Positions 25,173 through 36,000 of a DNA stretch of 36,042 nucleotides are shown here, one piece after another. Source of the stretch: Clostridia bacterium (GTDB lineage Bacteria > Bacillota > Clostridia > Lachnospirales > Lachnospiraceae). A model generated the notes under the pieces. It ran no database searches. It saw only the letters and a list, made by a program, of their open reading frames with translations, and had not been told where the DNA came from. Location of the stretch: contig SAAB01000035.1 in NCBI GenBank assembly GCA_009929615.1, positions 1 through 36,042 on the forward strand, written 5' to 3'. The position numbers and the translations under genes were made by a program. Numbering within the stretch: the first letter of the stretch is position 1; every line of letters begins with the position of its first letter.

Positions 25173-27506
25173 TTATACATGGGTTTTAATAAAGGAGCAT
25201 TTTCCCCGAACCAGAACCTTTCGCTGTCCTGCCGGAATAAAAAAGCTGTCGGCCGCTGTAAACTTAAAGCTTTCATCATCACAGCGAATCATGCCCTCAC
25301 CTTCAATAATAATAATGGAACAGAAAGAAGCATCGTTCATATTAAACTCAACCTCTGTGTATACCTGATAGCGTTTACTTTCAAAGTATTTACAGCTTCC
25401 AAGAACTTCCTCCTCATAGCCGTTACATACGGTAATCTGCTGTTCCGAATCCATCACCTCAACGTTCCGTGCTTCTAAAGTAGACACTTCCCGTGCCTTC
25501 TCCAGATGAAGTTCCCGTGGGTGGCCGTATTTATCCCGTCGGTCATAATCATACAGCCGGTATGTACAGTTGGAATTCTGTTGAATCTCGCAAAGCAGAA
25601 TGCCTGCACCGATTGCATGAATCGTACCTGCATCTACAAAGAAGGTATCTCCCTTATGTACTTCGATTTTATTCAATACTTCTAAAACCGTGTTATCCTC
25701 TACCCGCTTCTTCAATTCATCTTTGGTCAGTGGCTGATTCACACCATAGTAAATAAAGGCGCCCTCTTCACAGTCCATAATGTGCCACATCTCATTCTTG
25801 CCGTATTCATTCTCCTCCCGGAGTGCAAATTCATCATCGGGATGCACCTGAATGGATAAGGACTGTTTCGCATCAATAATCTTAACTAAAATAGGGAAAC
25901 GTTCAAAAGCCTGACTCTTCCAGCCCAGTGCATCCGGTCCAATCCGTTTCAGATAATCACCAAAAAGCATTCCCTTAAAACGTCCGCTGCCTACAATGCT
26001 CTGTCCATCTTTATGGGCAGAGAGTTCCCAGCTTTCAGCTACAATATCGTAATCACATTTTTTGTGATAAATATCCTTTAACTTCGTTCCGCCCCACAAA
26101 TAATCTTTAAAGGCCGGCTCCAGTTTAATAATGGATGAGCCATGGTGCATCGGCCGGGTTTTCTGAGCAATCGTTACACTGTCATCTTCGCTGAACTTTT
26201 CACCAATGGCAACTTCAATAATAACCAGCTCTTCATCTTCAAAGTTTGATATGGAATGCTCTACACCAATCGGAATATAGACCGAATCCTTGGTACGGTA
26301 TTCCTTCGTCTCCCTGCCCAGTGTAATGGTCGCCGTTCCATGAACCACCGTCCACTGCTCACTTCGTAAATCATGTTTATGAAGCCTATGGGTCTTCCCC
26401 GGATAAAGGGTTACCTTACGCACTTTGCAGTAAGGGGTATCCTCCAACACCTCGTGGGTTCCCCAGGCCCGGTAATATATATGATGGTTTTCAAAGTATT
26501 CGCCATACTTCCCATGATATTCTCTGACAATCTCCTTAATATCAGATTCCACAGACTTCTTCCCTACATAGACTGCATCCTCTGTATTAACAACTAACGC
26601 ATCCTCCAGGCCGTTGACAACAACCAGCCTGTCCCCCGTTCGATTAATAACCGTAACATCCTGACAGGATTTCTCAATAACCCCGGCATCATCTCCGGCT
26701 TTCGCATAGTCGGACAACCGGTTTAAATCCCCCACATCATACCAGAGAACATCCGACTTAACCACGCGAACTAAATCGGACTTTTCCAAAACAGCATGCT
26801 CTACGCTGATGGCCGGAATATCCTTTGTGAAATACTTCTGCAAAAGAATATCCTGACTGGAAACATCCATATGCTGCATACTGTTATAGCAGGAATGATA
26901 AACTTCCGGTGCCATCGCCTTAAGTTCCTGAAGAAAATCTCCTGCTCTAAACAGGAAGTTCCCGCTGTTCCACAGATAGCCCCCGTCAGCAATGTACTTT
27001 TCTGCCTCTTCCAGCCCCGGCTTTTCTTTAAAGCTCAGAACATGGTTTCCTTCATATTCAATATATCCATAATCTGTCCGTGGTCCTTCCGGGTTCATAC
27101 CAAAGGTAACAATGGCTCCGTCTCTGGCCAGTTCCTGGGCATGAATAATAGTATCCTTATAATTCTCCCCTTCAATAATCTGGTCTGAAGACACAACAAA
27201 AACCAGCTCCGACGGACTAAAGCACATGCAGATCATGGCAATGGCCGGCGCTGTTTTCTTACGTTCTTCTTCCAGGAAGCATCGATATCTGAGCCCCTGA
27301 AAATCCTTCATCTGATTCTCTACAATAAAATGATAGGCTACGTTCGTCGATATAATAAATTCATCACAGAAAGGTATATTCCTTGCAATGCTCTCCTGAA
27401 ACAGAGACCTGTTATTCTTAATATCCATAAACTGCTTCGGATAATTTTCTCGTGACAAGGGCCACAGGCTGTTTCCCCTGCCTCCTGCTAAGATGATACA
27501 CTTCAT
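25173..27506 (-). CDS. Fused GMP-like / type II cupin / class I mannose-6-phosphate isomerase
   Basis: A 777-residue three-domain protein. Residues 1 to about 270 are a mannose-1-phosphate guanylyltransferase-like nucleotidyltransferase; about 335-440 is the cupin domain usual at the end of type II PMI/GMP enzymes (HRLHKHDLRSEQWTVVHGTA at 373-392); about 455-777 is a full class I mannose-6-phosphate isomerase with zinc ligands in QVH (Gln553, His555), Glu572 and His630. The guanylyltransferase part deviates at several signature sites: GGRGNSLWP has Ser13 where Arg is normal, KKTAPAI (83-89) replaces GRNTAPAI, and SSDQ (106-109) replaces PxDH. This domain may be altered or inactive. The ATG at 27504-27506 has AAGGAG 6 bases upstream; a TTG two codons earlier abuts that site. 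It is followed by the phosphohexomutase. Confidence 0.92.
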   Translation of the reverse strand: MKCIILAGGRGNSLWPLSRENYPKQFMDIKNNRSLFQESIARNIPFCDEFIISTNVAYHFIVENQMKDFQGLRYRCFLEEERKKTAPAIAMICMCFSPSELVFVVSSDQIIEGENYKDTIIHAQELARDGAIVTFGMNPEGPRTDYGYIEYEGNHVLSFKEKPGLEEAEKYIADGGYLWNSGNFLFRAGDFLQELKAMAPEVYHSCYNSMQHMDVSSQDILLQKYFTKDIPAISVEHAVLEKSDLVRVVKSDVLWYDVGDLNRLSDYAKAGDDAGVIEKSCQDVTVINRTGDRLVVVNGLEDALVVNTEDAVYVGKKSVESDIKEIVREYHGKYGEYFENHHIYYRAWGTHEVLEDTPYCKVRKVTLYPGKTHRLHKHDLRSEQWTVVHGTATITLGRETKEYRTKDSVYIPIGVEHSISNFEDEELVIIEVAIGEKFSEDDSVTIAQKTRPMHHGSSIIKLEPAFKDYLWGGTKLKDIYHKKCDYDIVAESWELSAHKDGQSIVGSGRFKGMLFGDYLKRIGPDALGWKSQAFERFPILVKIIDAKQSLSIQVHPDDEFALREENEYGKNEMWHIMDCEEGAFIYYGVNQPLTKDELKKRVEDNTVLEVLNKIEVHKGDTFFVDAGTIHAIGAGILLCEIQQNSNCTYRLYDYDRRDKYGHPRELHLEKAREVSTLEARNVEVMDSEQQITVCNGYEEEVLGSCKYFESKRYQVYTEVEFNMNDASFCSIIIIEGEGMIRCDDESFKFTAADSFFIPAGQRKVLVRGKCSFIKTHV

Positions 27507-27543
27507 AGGCAACTCCTTATTTTCTACAGTTTATACTATGACT

Positions 27544-27572
27544 ATTATAAGCAATTTTTCTATAAACTACAA
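27544..27572 (-). promoter_or_regulatory. Promoter of the fused isomerase and phosphohexomutase genes
   Basis: Minus-strand TTGTAG (27567-27572), 17-base spacer, TATAAT (27544-27549), 38 bases before the start codon, in the divergent interval. Confidence 0.72.
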
Positions 27573-27582
27573 CCTAAAAAAC

Positions 27583-27611
27583 TTGTACTTTTTTCCCTGA
27601 TAGTGTATCCT
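27583..27611 (+). promoter_or_regulatory. Candidate promoter of the GDP-deoxyhexose operon
   Basis: TTGTAC (27583-27588), 17-base spacer, TATCCT (27606-27611), 41 bases before the guanylyltransferase start. The -10 box matches at four of six positions, so this is tentative; other AT-rich candidates lie at 27615-27640. Confidence 0.38.
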
Positions 27612-27651
27612 TTTATTTAGAATGTAATAAATCATATAAGGAGATTTTTTT

Positions 27652-29777
<2,126 letters not shown>

Positions 29778-29793
29778 ACCACGAGGTAATGCA

Positions 29794-30735
29794 ATGAAAG
29801 CATTAATAATTGGAGCTGCCGGTTTTGTCGGCAGCTATCTCGTTCATCATTTAGATGACGCCTATGATTGGGAACTTCATGCAACAAAGCTTCCTTCGGA
29901 AGCCCTGGAACTTCCCAATACTCATATCCATGATTTAGATATTATGAACGCTGCTGCTGTTGAAGATTTTCTGGACCAACTTCGTCCCGATTATATTTTC
30001 CATCTGGCTGCCCAGAGTTCTGTAGCCTTATCCTGGAAAAATCCATCCTTGACGGTTGATATCAATATTAAAGGGACTTTAAATATCCTGGACAGCCTCC
30101 GGAACATCCGTGACTATTCTCCGCGGGTACTTCTCATTGGCTCCGGCGAAGAATATGGCTATATTCTTCCTGAGGAAACACCGATTAAAGAATCGACAAC
30201 ACCCCGTCCCGGTAATATTTATGCGGCTACCAAGGTCTGCCAGAATATGATCGGCGCCATTTACAGCCGTGCCTATGGTCTGAACCTTATTATGGTCCGT
30301 GCCTTTAACCATATTGGCCCGAATCAGGCCCCGATGTTCGTTGCCTCAGATTTTTGTAAACAGGTTGCCGAAATCGAAGCCGGTCTTAAGCCAGCAGTCC
30401 TCCATGTAGGTAATCTATCTGCCCAGAGGGATTTTACAGATGTACGTGATGTTGTCCGTGCCTATGGTCAGCTCATACAGACTGGCATCTCCGGGGAGAC
30501 CTATAATATAGGCAGCGGAAACGCGATCGCTATTCAGGATTTATTAAATATGATTTTATCTTTATCCACACGTCATATAGATGTGGAAACCGACCCATCC
30601 AGACTGCGGCCTTCCGATATTCCTATTATCGAAGCGGATGTTGAGAAGATTTATTCTCTCACCGGATGGCAGCCGGAGATACCTTTGAAACAGACTATTC
30701 AGGAAACATTAAATTATTGGAGGGAAAGAACCTGA
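29794..30735 (+). CDS. rmd: GDP-6-deoxy-D-mannose (GDP-4-keto-6-deoxymannose) reductase
   Basis: SDR enzyme that most likely reduces GDP-4-keto-6-deoxymannose to GDP-D-rhamnose. The 313 residues have GAAGFVGSYL at 7-16, HLAAQSSV near 70-77, GSGEEYG at 116-122 and the Tyr143-x3-Lys147 pair in NIYAATK. The layout is closer to Rmd than to GDP-fucose synthase as I know them, but stereochemistry cannot be proved from sequence and a GDP-talose-type product is possible. The ATG at 29794 with GAGG upstream is preferred over a TTG inside gmd. The TGA stop overlaps the ATG of the L,D-transpeptidase gene. Confidence 0.88.
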   Translation: MKALIIGAAGFVGSYLVHHLDDAYDWELHATKLPSEALELPNTHIHDLDIMNAAAVEDFLDQLRPDYIFHLAAQSSVALSWKNPSLTVDINIKGTLNILDSLRNIRDYSPRVLLIGSGEEYGYILPEETPIKESTTPRPGNIYAATKVCQNMIGAIYSRAYGLNLIMVRAFNHIGPNQAPMFVASDFCKQVAEIEAGLKPAVLHVGNLSAQRDFTDVRDVVRAYGQLIQTGISGETYNIGSGNAIAIQDLLNMILSLSTRHIDVETDPSRLRPSDIPIIEADVEKIYSLTGWQPEIPLKQTIQETLNYWRERT

Positions 30736-32954
30736 TGAAAAAGCCAAAAATATTATTACTTTCCATGGCTGCACTTGTTTTTTTGCTTTCTGCAAAAACC
30801 ACCTATGCCCAGGAAACAACGACTCCACCCACCATTCAGGAGTCTGAAATAGAAACTGAAACTGAGACGGAATCTGAAACCGAATCAGAGACTGAATCAG
30901 AGACTGAGTCTGAAACTGAGTCCGAGACGGAATCTGAAACAGAATCTGAAACAGAATCTGAAACGGAATCCGAAACGGAATCTGAAACCGAATCAGAGAC
31001 TGAGTCTGAAACCGAATCCATTCCTACAGAAACAGAAAGTCTTGTAACACCGGAACCGTTGCTTGCTGCACCAGCTTCCAATACTATAGATACAAGCAAA
31101 TACGAGAATCAGGATGTATGTAATTTTGTCATCCGCATGTATGACCAGGTTCTTGGCCGTAAACCAGACAGTGAAGGTCTTGACCACTGGTATAATAAAT
31201 TAGTTAATAAAGAAATTGAGGGTGCAAACCTTGTTGACGGCTTTGTCTCCAGTGATGAATTTAAAAATAAACCTTTATCCACCACAGAATTTTTAGACAT
31301 TATGTATTCGGCTATTCTTGATCGAAAACCTGATGCTCAGGGTTCACAAAACTGGTCCGAAGTACTCTCTTATGGTGTCAGCCGCAAATACATATCCGCT
31401 CAATTTGTAGGTTCTGATGAATTTAATCGTTTGTGTGCTGCCTACAATATCAGTCAGGGCCATATCGACTTGTCTGAAAACAGAGATAAAAACCTGACCA
31501 TCACTAAATTTGTATCTTACTTCTATCAGAACTGTCTGAACCGCCAGGGCGATACCAATGGTCTGAATGACTGGACCGGCGGCTTATTAAGCCAGTCCCT
31601 GACAGGAACGAATATTGCGGACGGTTTTATATTCAGTGATGAATTCCAAAATAAAGGTTTGAATGCTGATGAGTTCGTTAAGCTTCTTTATCAGACCATC
31701 CTTACCCGTACTGCAGATTCCGATGGACTTAACGACTGGACAACCCGTTTAGATAACGGTGTTTCCCAGCACTATGTCACAGCAAACTTTATCCTTTCTC
31801 AGGAATTTACAGATTTATGTAACAACTATGGCATCCGGAAGGGTGACCCTGTCATTTCTGAAAACCGTGATAAAAATTATGATATGACTTCTTTAGTCAC
31901 CTACTTATACCGCAATATTTTAAAACGTTCTCCAGCCTCTACAGATTTGAATGATTGGACCGGAAGGCTTTTGAATCATGAATTTACTGCAACTGAACTG
32001 GCCAATACCTTCTTCTCAGGGGATGAATATAAGTCTAAGAATGTATCCGACACAGATTTCATCAAAGACCTATATGTTGCTTTATTAAGAAGAGAACCTT
32101 CCAGTGTTGAAATTCAGGATCAGCTGGCTCTTATCCAGAATGCCGGAAATGACCGTCAGCCTCTTTTAAATACAGTTAGTGAATCTAAAGAATATCGCGA
32201 GATTCTTTTCCCTATGGGTATTGCACCAATCCAGAACGGCTGGTTTGATATCAAAGGTGACACTTTCTATTTTTCTGATAAGAATAAATATATTGGCTGG
32301 CTTTGGGCTGATGGCCAGAGATACTATTTGAATCCAACCTACAATGGTGCCCGCCAGACAAACGGCTGGCAGGTTGTTGATGGCTGGCAGTTCTACTTCA
32401 ATGACCGGGGTGAACTGGTACAGGATGTGGATGCCCTTATCGGACCTCAGGATTCCTATATGATTAAAGTTTATAAATCGGGCAATTATGCCATTGTCTT
32501 TGCAAAGGATGCCAATGGTAATTACACCATCCCTGTAAAATCGCTGCTTACCTCCTGTGGTTATGCAACACCTACCGGTGGCTTCTATACGCCGGCAAAA
32601 TTCAGATGGCTGGAAATGCTTGGCGGATGCCAGGGCCAGTGGTGTACTCAGATTGTCGGTGACTTCCTGTTCCACTCTGTCCCTTATATGACAACGGATA
32701 ACCGTACATTGTACACGGATGCCATGTATAATTACCTTGGAACGACAGCCTCCCACGGATGTATTCGTCTCCAGGCTGGCGATGCCAAATGGATGTATGA
32801 TAATTGTAAACTTGGTACTTATGTTTATATTGATGGCAATGAAAATGCCGGTCCATTTGACAAACCGGCCTTCTCTCCATTACCATCCTGGCATACATGG
32901 GACCCAACAGACCCAACAGCTTACTACTTATGTCAGCAGCACGGCTGCCATTAA
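30735..32954 (+). CDS. Secreted L,D-transpeptidase with DUF4214 and cell-wall-binding repeats
   Basis: A 739-residue exported protein. In order: signal peptide (1-25, cleavage after TYA); an acidic ETES tandem repeat (about 44-95); three tandem repeats of about 125 residues (about 128-490), each made of two DUF4214 half-units of the form FV..LY...L.R.PD..GL..W; one or two Trp/Tyr-rich choline-binding-like repeats (about 500-562, NGWQVVDGWQFYFNDRG); and a YkuD domain (about 570-739). The YkuD domain has His647 and the catalytic SHGCIRL with Cys676. These enzymes form 3-3 cross-links or attach proteins to peptidoglycan. The ATG overlaps the rmd stop (TGATG) with GGAGG 11 bases before; the in-frame open sequence further upstream lies in rmd and lacks a ribosome site. 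A strong terminator follows. Confidence 0.93.
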   Translation: MKKPKILLLSMAALVFLLSAKTTYAQETTTPPTIQESEIETETETESETESETESETESETESETESETESETESETESETESETESETESETESIPTETESLVTPEPLLAAPASNTIDTSKYENQDVCNFVIRMYDQVLGRKPDSEGLDHWYNKLVNKEIEGANLVDGFVSSDEFKNKPLSTTEFLDIMYSAILDRKPDAQGSQNWSEVLSYGVSRKYISAQFVGSDEFNRLCAAYNISQGHIDLSENRDKNLTITKFVSYFYQNCLNRQGDTNGLNDWTGGLLSQSLTGTNIADGFIFSDEFQNKGLNADEFVKLLYQTILTRTADSDGLNDWTTRLDNGVSQHYVTANFILSQEFTDLCNNYGIRKGDPVISENRDKNYDMTSLVTYLYRNILKRSPASTDLNDWTGRLLNHEFTATELANTFFSGDEYKSKNVSDTDFIKDLYVALLRREPSSVEIQDQLALIQNAGNDRQPLLNTVSESKEYREILFPMGIAPIQNGWFDIKGDTFYFSDKNKYIGWLWADGQRYYLNPTYNGARQTNGWQVVDGWQFYFNDRGELVQDVDALIGPQDSYMIKVYKSGNYAIVFAKDANGNYTIPVKSLLTSCGYATPTGGFYTPAKFRWLEMLGGCQGQWCTQIVGDFLFHSVPYMTTDNRTLYTDAMYNYLGTTASHGCIRLQAGDAKWMYDNCKLGTYVYIDGNENAGPFDKPAFSPLPSWHTWDPTDPTAYYLCQQHGCH
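30864..31019 (+). repeat. Tandem 12-bp repeat encoding Glu-Thr-Glu-Ser
   Basis: Thirteen consecutive in-frame 12-bp units, each GAR-ACN-GAR-TCN, encode ETES. Codon choice varies between units, so the DNA copies are not identical. Copy-number change would keep the frame. It forms a stiff acidic spacer between the signal peptide and the DUF4214 repeats. Confidence 0.95.
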
Positions 32955-32966
32955 TACTCACATTTC

Positions 32967-33000
32967 AAGGGCAGAACCTTAATTGGTTTTGCCCTTTTTT
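32967..33000 (+). terminator. Terminator of the GDP-deoxyhexose/L,D-transpeptidase operon
   Basis: AAGGGCAGAACC (32967-32978) pairs with GGTTTTGCCCTT (from 32985) and runs into six T (32995-33000). It lies 12 bases past the stop codon. Confidence 0.9.
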
Positions 33001-33042
33001 CACTACCGGAATTTTGGGATAACAGATGAGGGGGACTTTTGG

Positions 33043-36000
33043 ATGAAAAAAAAGACTTTTAAAATTTATAGCTGCATACTTCTGTGTTTTTCTCTGCTTC
33101 TAATCCATATCCTTAGCCTAAATATATCTGTTTATGCCGAAGAAACAGCAGAGACCACGGACACAGAGGAAACTATCACATCGAGTGAAATTATCCTTGA
33201 AGAAACAGCATCAGAAACCCTTGAATCTCCGGAAACGATAGAATCTACAGAAGAAACCGCAACTGTTGAAGTATTGAATAACCCTGAGGTTATTGAAACC
33301 GAAGAAACACTTCCTGAAGGTGCTGAAATTCCCGCTTTTGTAGAATATGACCACTATGAAGACGAGAATGCCATAAGCACCTACGGCATAAGCCTAAGCA
33401 ATAATATCAATAATATTGTTGTCTTTACCCGTTTTTCTGACAGTATCGAATATGCAACGCCGACAACCGTTGGCTATGCAGATATCACCTATAATACGGG
33501 ACAGAACTCTTTAAAAAAATATTTAGAGAAACTATCCTATGGCGCTATCAATATTAATACCTATTTCTTTCCGGGTAATAGTGACGGAAACTACTACTCT
33601 GTCCAGCTTTCCCATCCTGCAGATTATTACAAACGCCAGTATACACTGGCCTCCGGTGAGCCTTCTGTCGGTTACACGACAGATGCTGAGCGAATGAACC
33701 GTGAAGATGAATTAATTAGGGAAGCTGTTCAGAGTATTAAAAGCGAACTTGAAGCCAGTAATTTAGATTTAGATCTCAACAATGATGGAAATATTGACGG
33801 TATTTCCTTTGTAACCTCTGCCCTGGGGCCTGGATTTGGAAATATTAATCGGGGTGATTTGCTCTGGCCTCATAAAATTGATTCCTATATTAATATTCCT
33901 ATTAATGGAAAATATGTAAATACCTATAATCTGCTGACCAAAGGCAGCACCAACTACGGTATTCTTGGTCAATATGGCCAGGTGTCCTCAACGGTTATTC
34001 ATGAATTCTTACATACCTTATCCCTGCCGGATTTATATCGGTATGGTGATACAAACTCTGACCCGGTTGGCGGCTGGGATATGATGGCCAATTCAACCAT
34101 GAGCAATGTCACTGCCTGGTATCAGCGGGAATATATGGAATTTGGTGCCCGTCTTCCTGTCTATACACAATCTACCAGCGGCATCACCCTGAATACAGCA
34201 AAATATGAAGATTCACAGGAAACCTATGCCATTATCGTAAAATCTGACAGAAATACGAACGAATATTTCGTTATTGAAAACCGGGCTATTGACGCTGAAA
34301 GCGAATCCAAGCAGGCCAATGCCGGCCTTCTGGTTTATCGTATCATTGATAATCCAAACGGTCCTTATTCAACACAGGGAAATGCTGAGGGCCCACCTGA
34401 TTTTATGTATATTTTCCGTCCGAATGAAACCGGTTTAAACTCAGGCTATGGCGATATTGCTTATGCAACCCTCTCTCCTGACAACCCTAAGGGATTTACT
34501 TCCCTTGGCAAACCGCTGGGTACTGAAACTTCCGGCTATGATAAACAGACTGTCTATTATTCCGACGGAAGCAACAGTGGTATCGTCATTGATAATCTTA
34601 TCGAAAATCCGGATGGCTCCATGACTTTTGATATCACCCTTGCCAAGGAATTATCCGGCAGCGGTACAAAGGACAAGCCTTATGAAATATATACAGCCAC
34701 AGATTTGAATATTTTAACTTCATCTACGGCAAATACTTATTACAAACTGATGAATGACATTGATATGAATGGCCGTTCCTTCAATATGATTGAATTTTTC
34801 CAGGGAAATCTGGATGGAAACAATAAAACATTGAAAAACCTAAGTATTTCCGGCACAAATTCTGCTGCCTTTATTGAAGGTGTGGAATCTACTGCCTATA
34901 TCTATAACCTAAACTTCGAAAACCCAACAATTACGGCCGGTAACGGCTATGCCGGTGTATTCGCGTCTGTCAGTGGAAAACTTGAAAACATCCATGTCAA
35001 TGGTGGAACGATTACTTCTAAGTCCGGCCTGCAAAGCCGTGCAGGGGGGCTTGCCGGTGTATTAAATGACATTGGTGAACTCAAAAACTGCTATACAACA
35101 GCAAATGTTACCGCCAATGAAGCCGGTGGTCTTATCGCCTATATGAGTGGTAAGATTACAAACTGCTTTGCCGGGGGCAACGTTTCCGGAACAACAACCG
35201 GCGGTCTTCTTTCCTTCGTATTAGAATCCGATAAAAATGTCATTCAAAACAGCTATTGGGATATCGGCACCACCGGTCAAACAGAGAATGGTTATATCTG
35301 GCCCGGAACGAATCCATCCCAGTTGTCCGGCTGCTATGGTCTCCAGATTCAATGTGCAGATACAGTGGATGAAGCAAAAACAACCACAGCCAAAGTTATT
35401 GTGAATAATGGCGGCCCTCTTCCTTCCGGAACCTGGTCCCCCTCTGACACAAAAATTGCTACAATTAACAAAACCACAGGTGTCATCTCTGCTGTTGGAA
35501 ATGGCAAAACAACGATTGTCTACACCTTTAGTCTTGGTGGTAACTCTGTACCTTTGAAAAAAGAAATCAGTTGTACTGCCAAAAAGCCCGAGTCTCAGGA
35601 AACGACCTCTAAGGAGACCGAATCCAAAGAAACAACCACTAAAGAAACCGAATCCAAAGAAACAACCACTAAAGAAACAACTTCTAAAGAAACACAGGCT
35701 ACAAAACCGACGGAAACCAAACCGACGGAAACTAAAGCGCCAGCAACCAAGCCAGCAGAAACAAAGTCCCCAGAAACAGAACCGCCCCTCGAAGACCCTG
35801 TCGAAGCTTTCGTAACCCGGTTTTATGTAACGATCCTAAATCGAAAACCGGACCCTATAGGTTTAAGAAACTGGACACAGAATCTTAAGAGCGGCAAAGA
35901 CCAGGGAGCTAATGTCGGCTATGGCTTTATTGCCAGCGATGAATGGTCCTATGTCAAGAAAAAGTACAAATTAAAAGTAACCAAATTTTCCATTATGTAA
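33043..36000 (+). CDS. Secreted M6-like metalloprotease with beta-helix, Ig-like and DUF4214 regions
   Basis: A 985-residue exported protein. In order: signal peptide (1-32, cleavage after VYA); a Glu/Thr-rich spacer (about 33-105); a metalloprotease domain of the M6 (immune inhibitor A-like) type (about 115-440) with the zinc site HEFLHTLSLPD (His320, Glu321, His324, Asp330) and a GGWDMMANS turn after it; a beta-helix region with GLUG-like repeats (about 560-750); a bacterial Ig-like domain (about 770-845; SDTKIATINKTTGVISAVG); a Thr/Lys/Glu/Pro-rich repeat (about 848-915); and one DUF4214 unit at the C-terminus (from about 918). The ATG at 33043 with AGGGGG 8 bases upstream is preferred over an upstream in-frame start that overlaps the terminator. 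I see no clear promoter of its own. Confidence 0.88.
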   Translation: MKKKTFKIYSCILLCFSLLLIHILSLNISVYAEETAETTDTEETITSSEIILEETASETLESPETIESTEETATVEVLNNPEVIETEETLPEGAEIPAFVEYDHYEDENAISTYGISLSNNINNIVVFTRFSDSIEYATPTTVGYADITYNTGQNSLKKYLEKLSYGAININTYFFPGNSDGNYYSVQLSHPADYYKRQYTLASGEPSVGYTTDAERMNREDELIREAVQSIKSELEASNLDLDLNNDGNIDGISFVTSALGPGFGNINRGDLLWPHKIDSYINIPINGKYVNTYNLLTKGSTNYGILGQYGQVSSTVIHEFLHTLSLPDLYRYGDTNSDPVGGWDMMANSTMSNVTAWYQREYMEFGARLPVYTQSTSGITLNTAKYEDSQETYAIIVKSDRNTNEYFVIENRAIDAESESKQANAGLLVYRIIDNPNGPYSTQGNAEGPPDFMYIFRPNETGLNSGYGDIAYATLSPDNPKGFTSLGKPLGTETSGYDKQTVYYSDGSNSGIVIDNLIENPDGSMTFDITLAKELSGSGTKDKPYEIYTATDLNILTSSTANTYYKLMNDIDMNGRSFNMIEFFQGNLDGNNKTLKNLSISGTNSAAFIEGVESTAYIYNLNFENPTITAGNGYAGVFASVSGKLENIHVNGGTITSKSGLQSRAGGLAGVLNDIGELKNCYTTANVTANEAGGLIAYMSGKITNCFAGGNVSGTTTGGLLSFVLESDKNVIQNSYWDIGTTGQTENGYIWPGTNPSQLSGCYGLQIQCADTVDEAKTTTAKVIVNNGGPLPSGTWSPSDTKIATINKTTGVISAVGNGKTTIVYTFSLGGNSVPLKKEISCTAKKPESQETTSKETESKETTTKETESKETTTKETTSKETQATKPTETKPTETKAPATKPAETKSPETEPPLEDPVEAFVTRFYVTILNRKPDPIGLRNWTQNLKSGKDQGANVGYGFIASDEWSYVKKKYKLKVTKFSIM
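35617..35676 (+). repeat. Exact 30-bp tandem duplication in the protease gene
   Basis: Two identical 30-bp copies (35617-35646 and 35647-35676) encode TESKETTTKE twice, inside the Thr/Lys/Glu-rich linker. Exact identity suggests recent duplication or slippage; the frame is kept. Confidence 0.93.

Noticed and set aside
30836-31099. Minus-strand open frame of Ser-Asp-Ser-Val repeats
   Set aside because: It is the antisense of the ETES tandem repeat in the L,D-transpeptidase gene; its length comes from the repeat, and there is no ribosome site.
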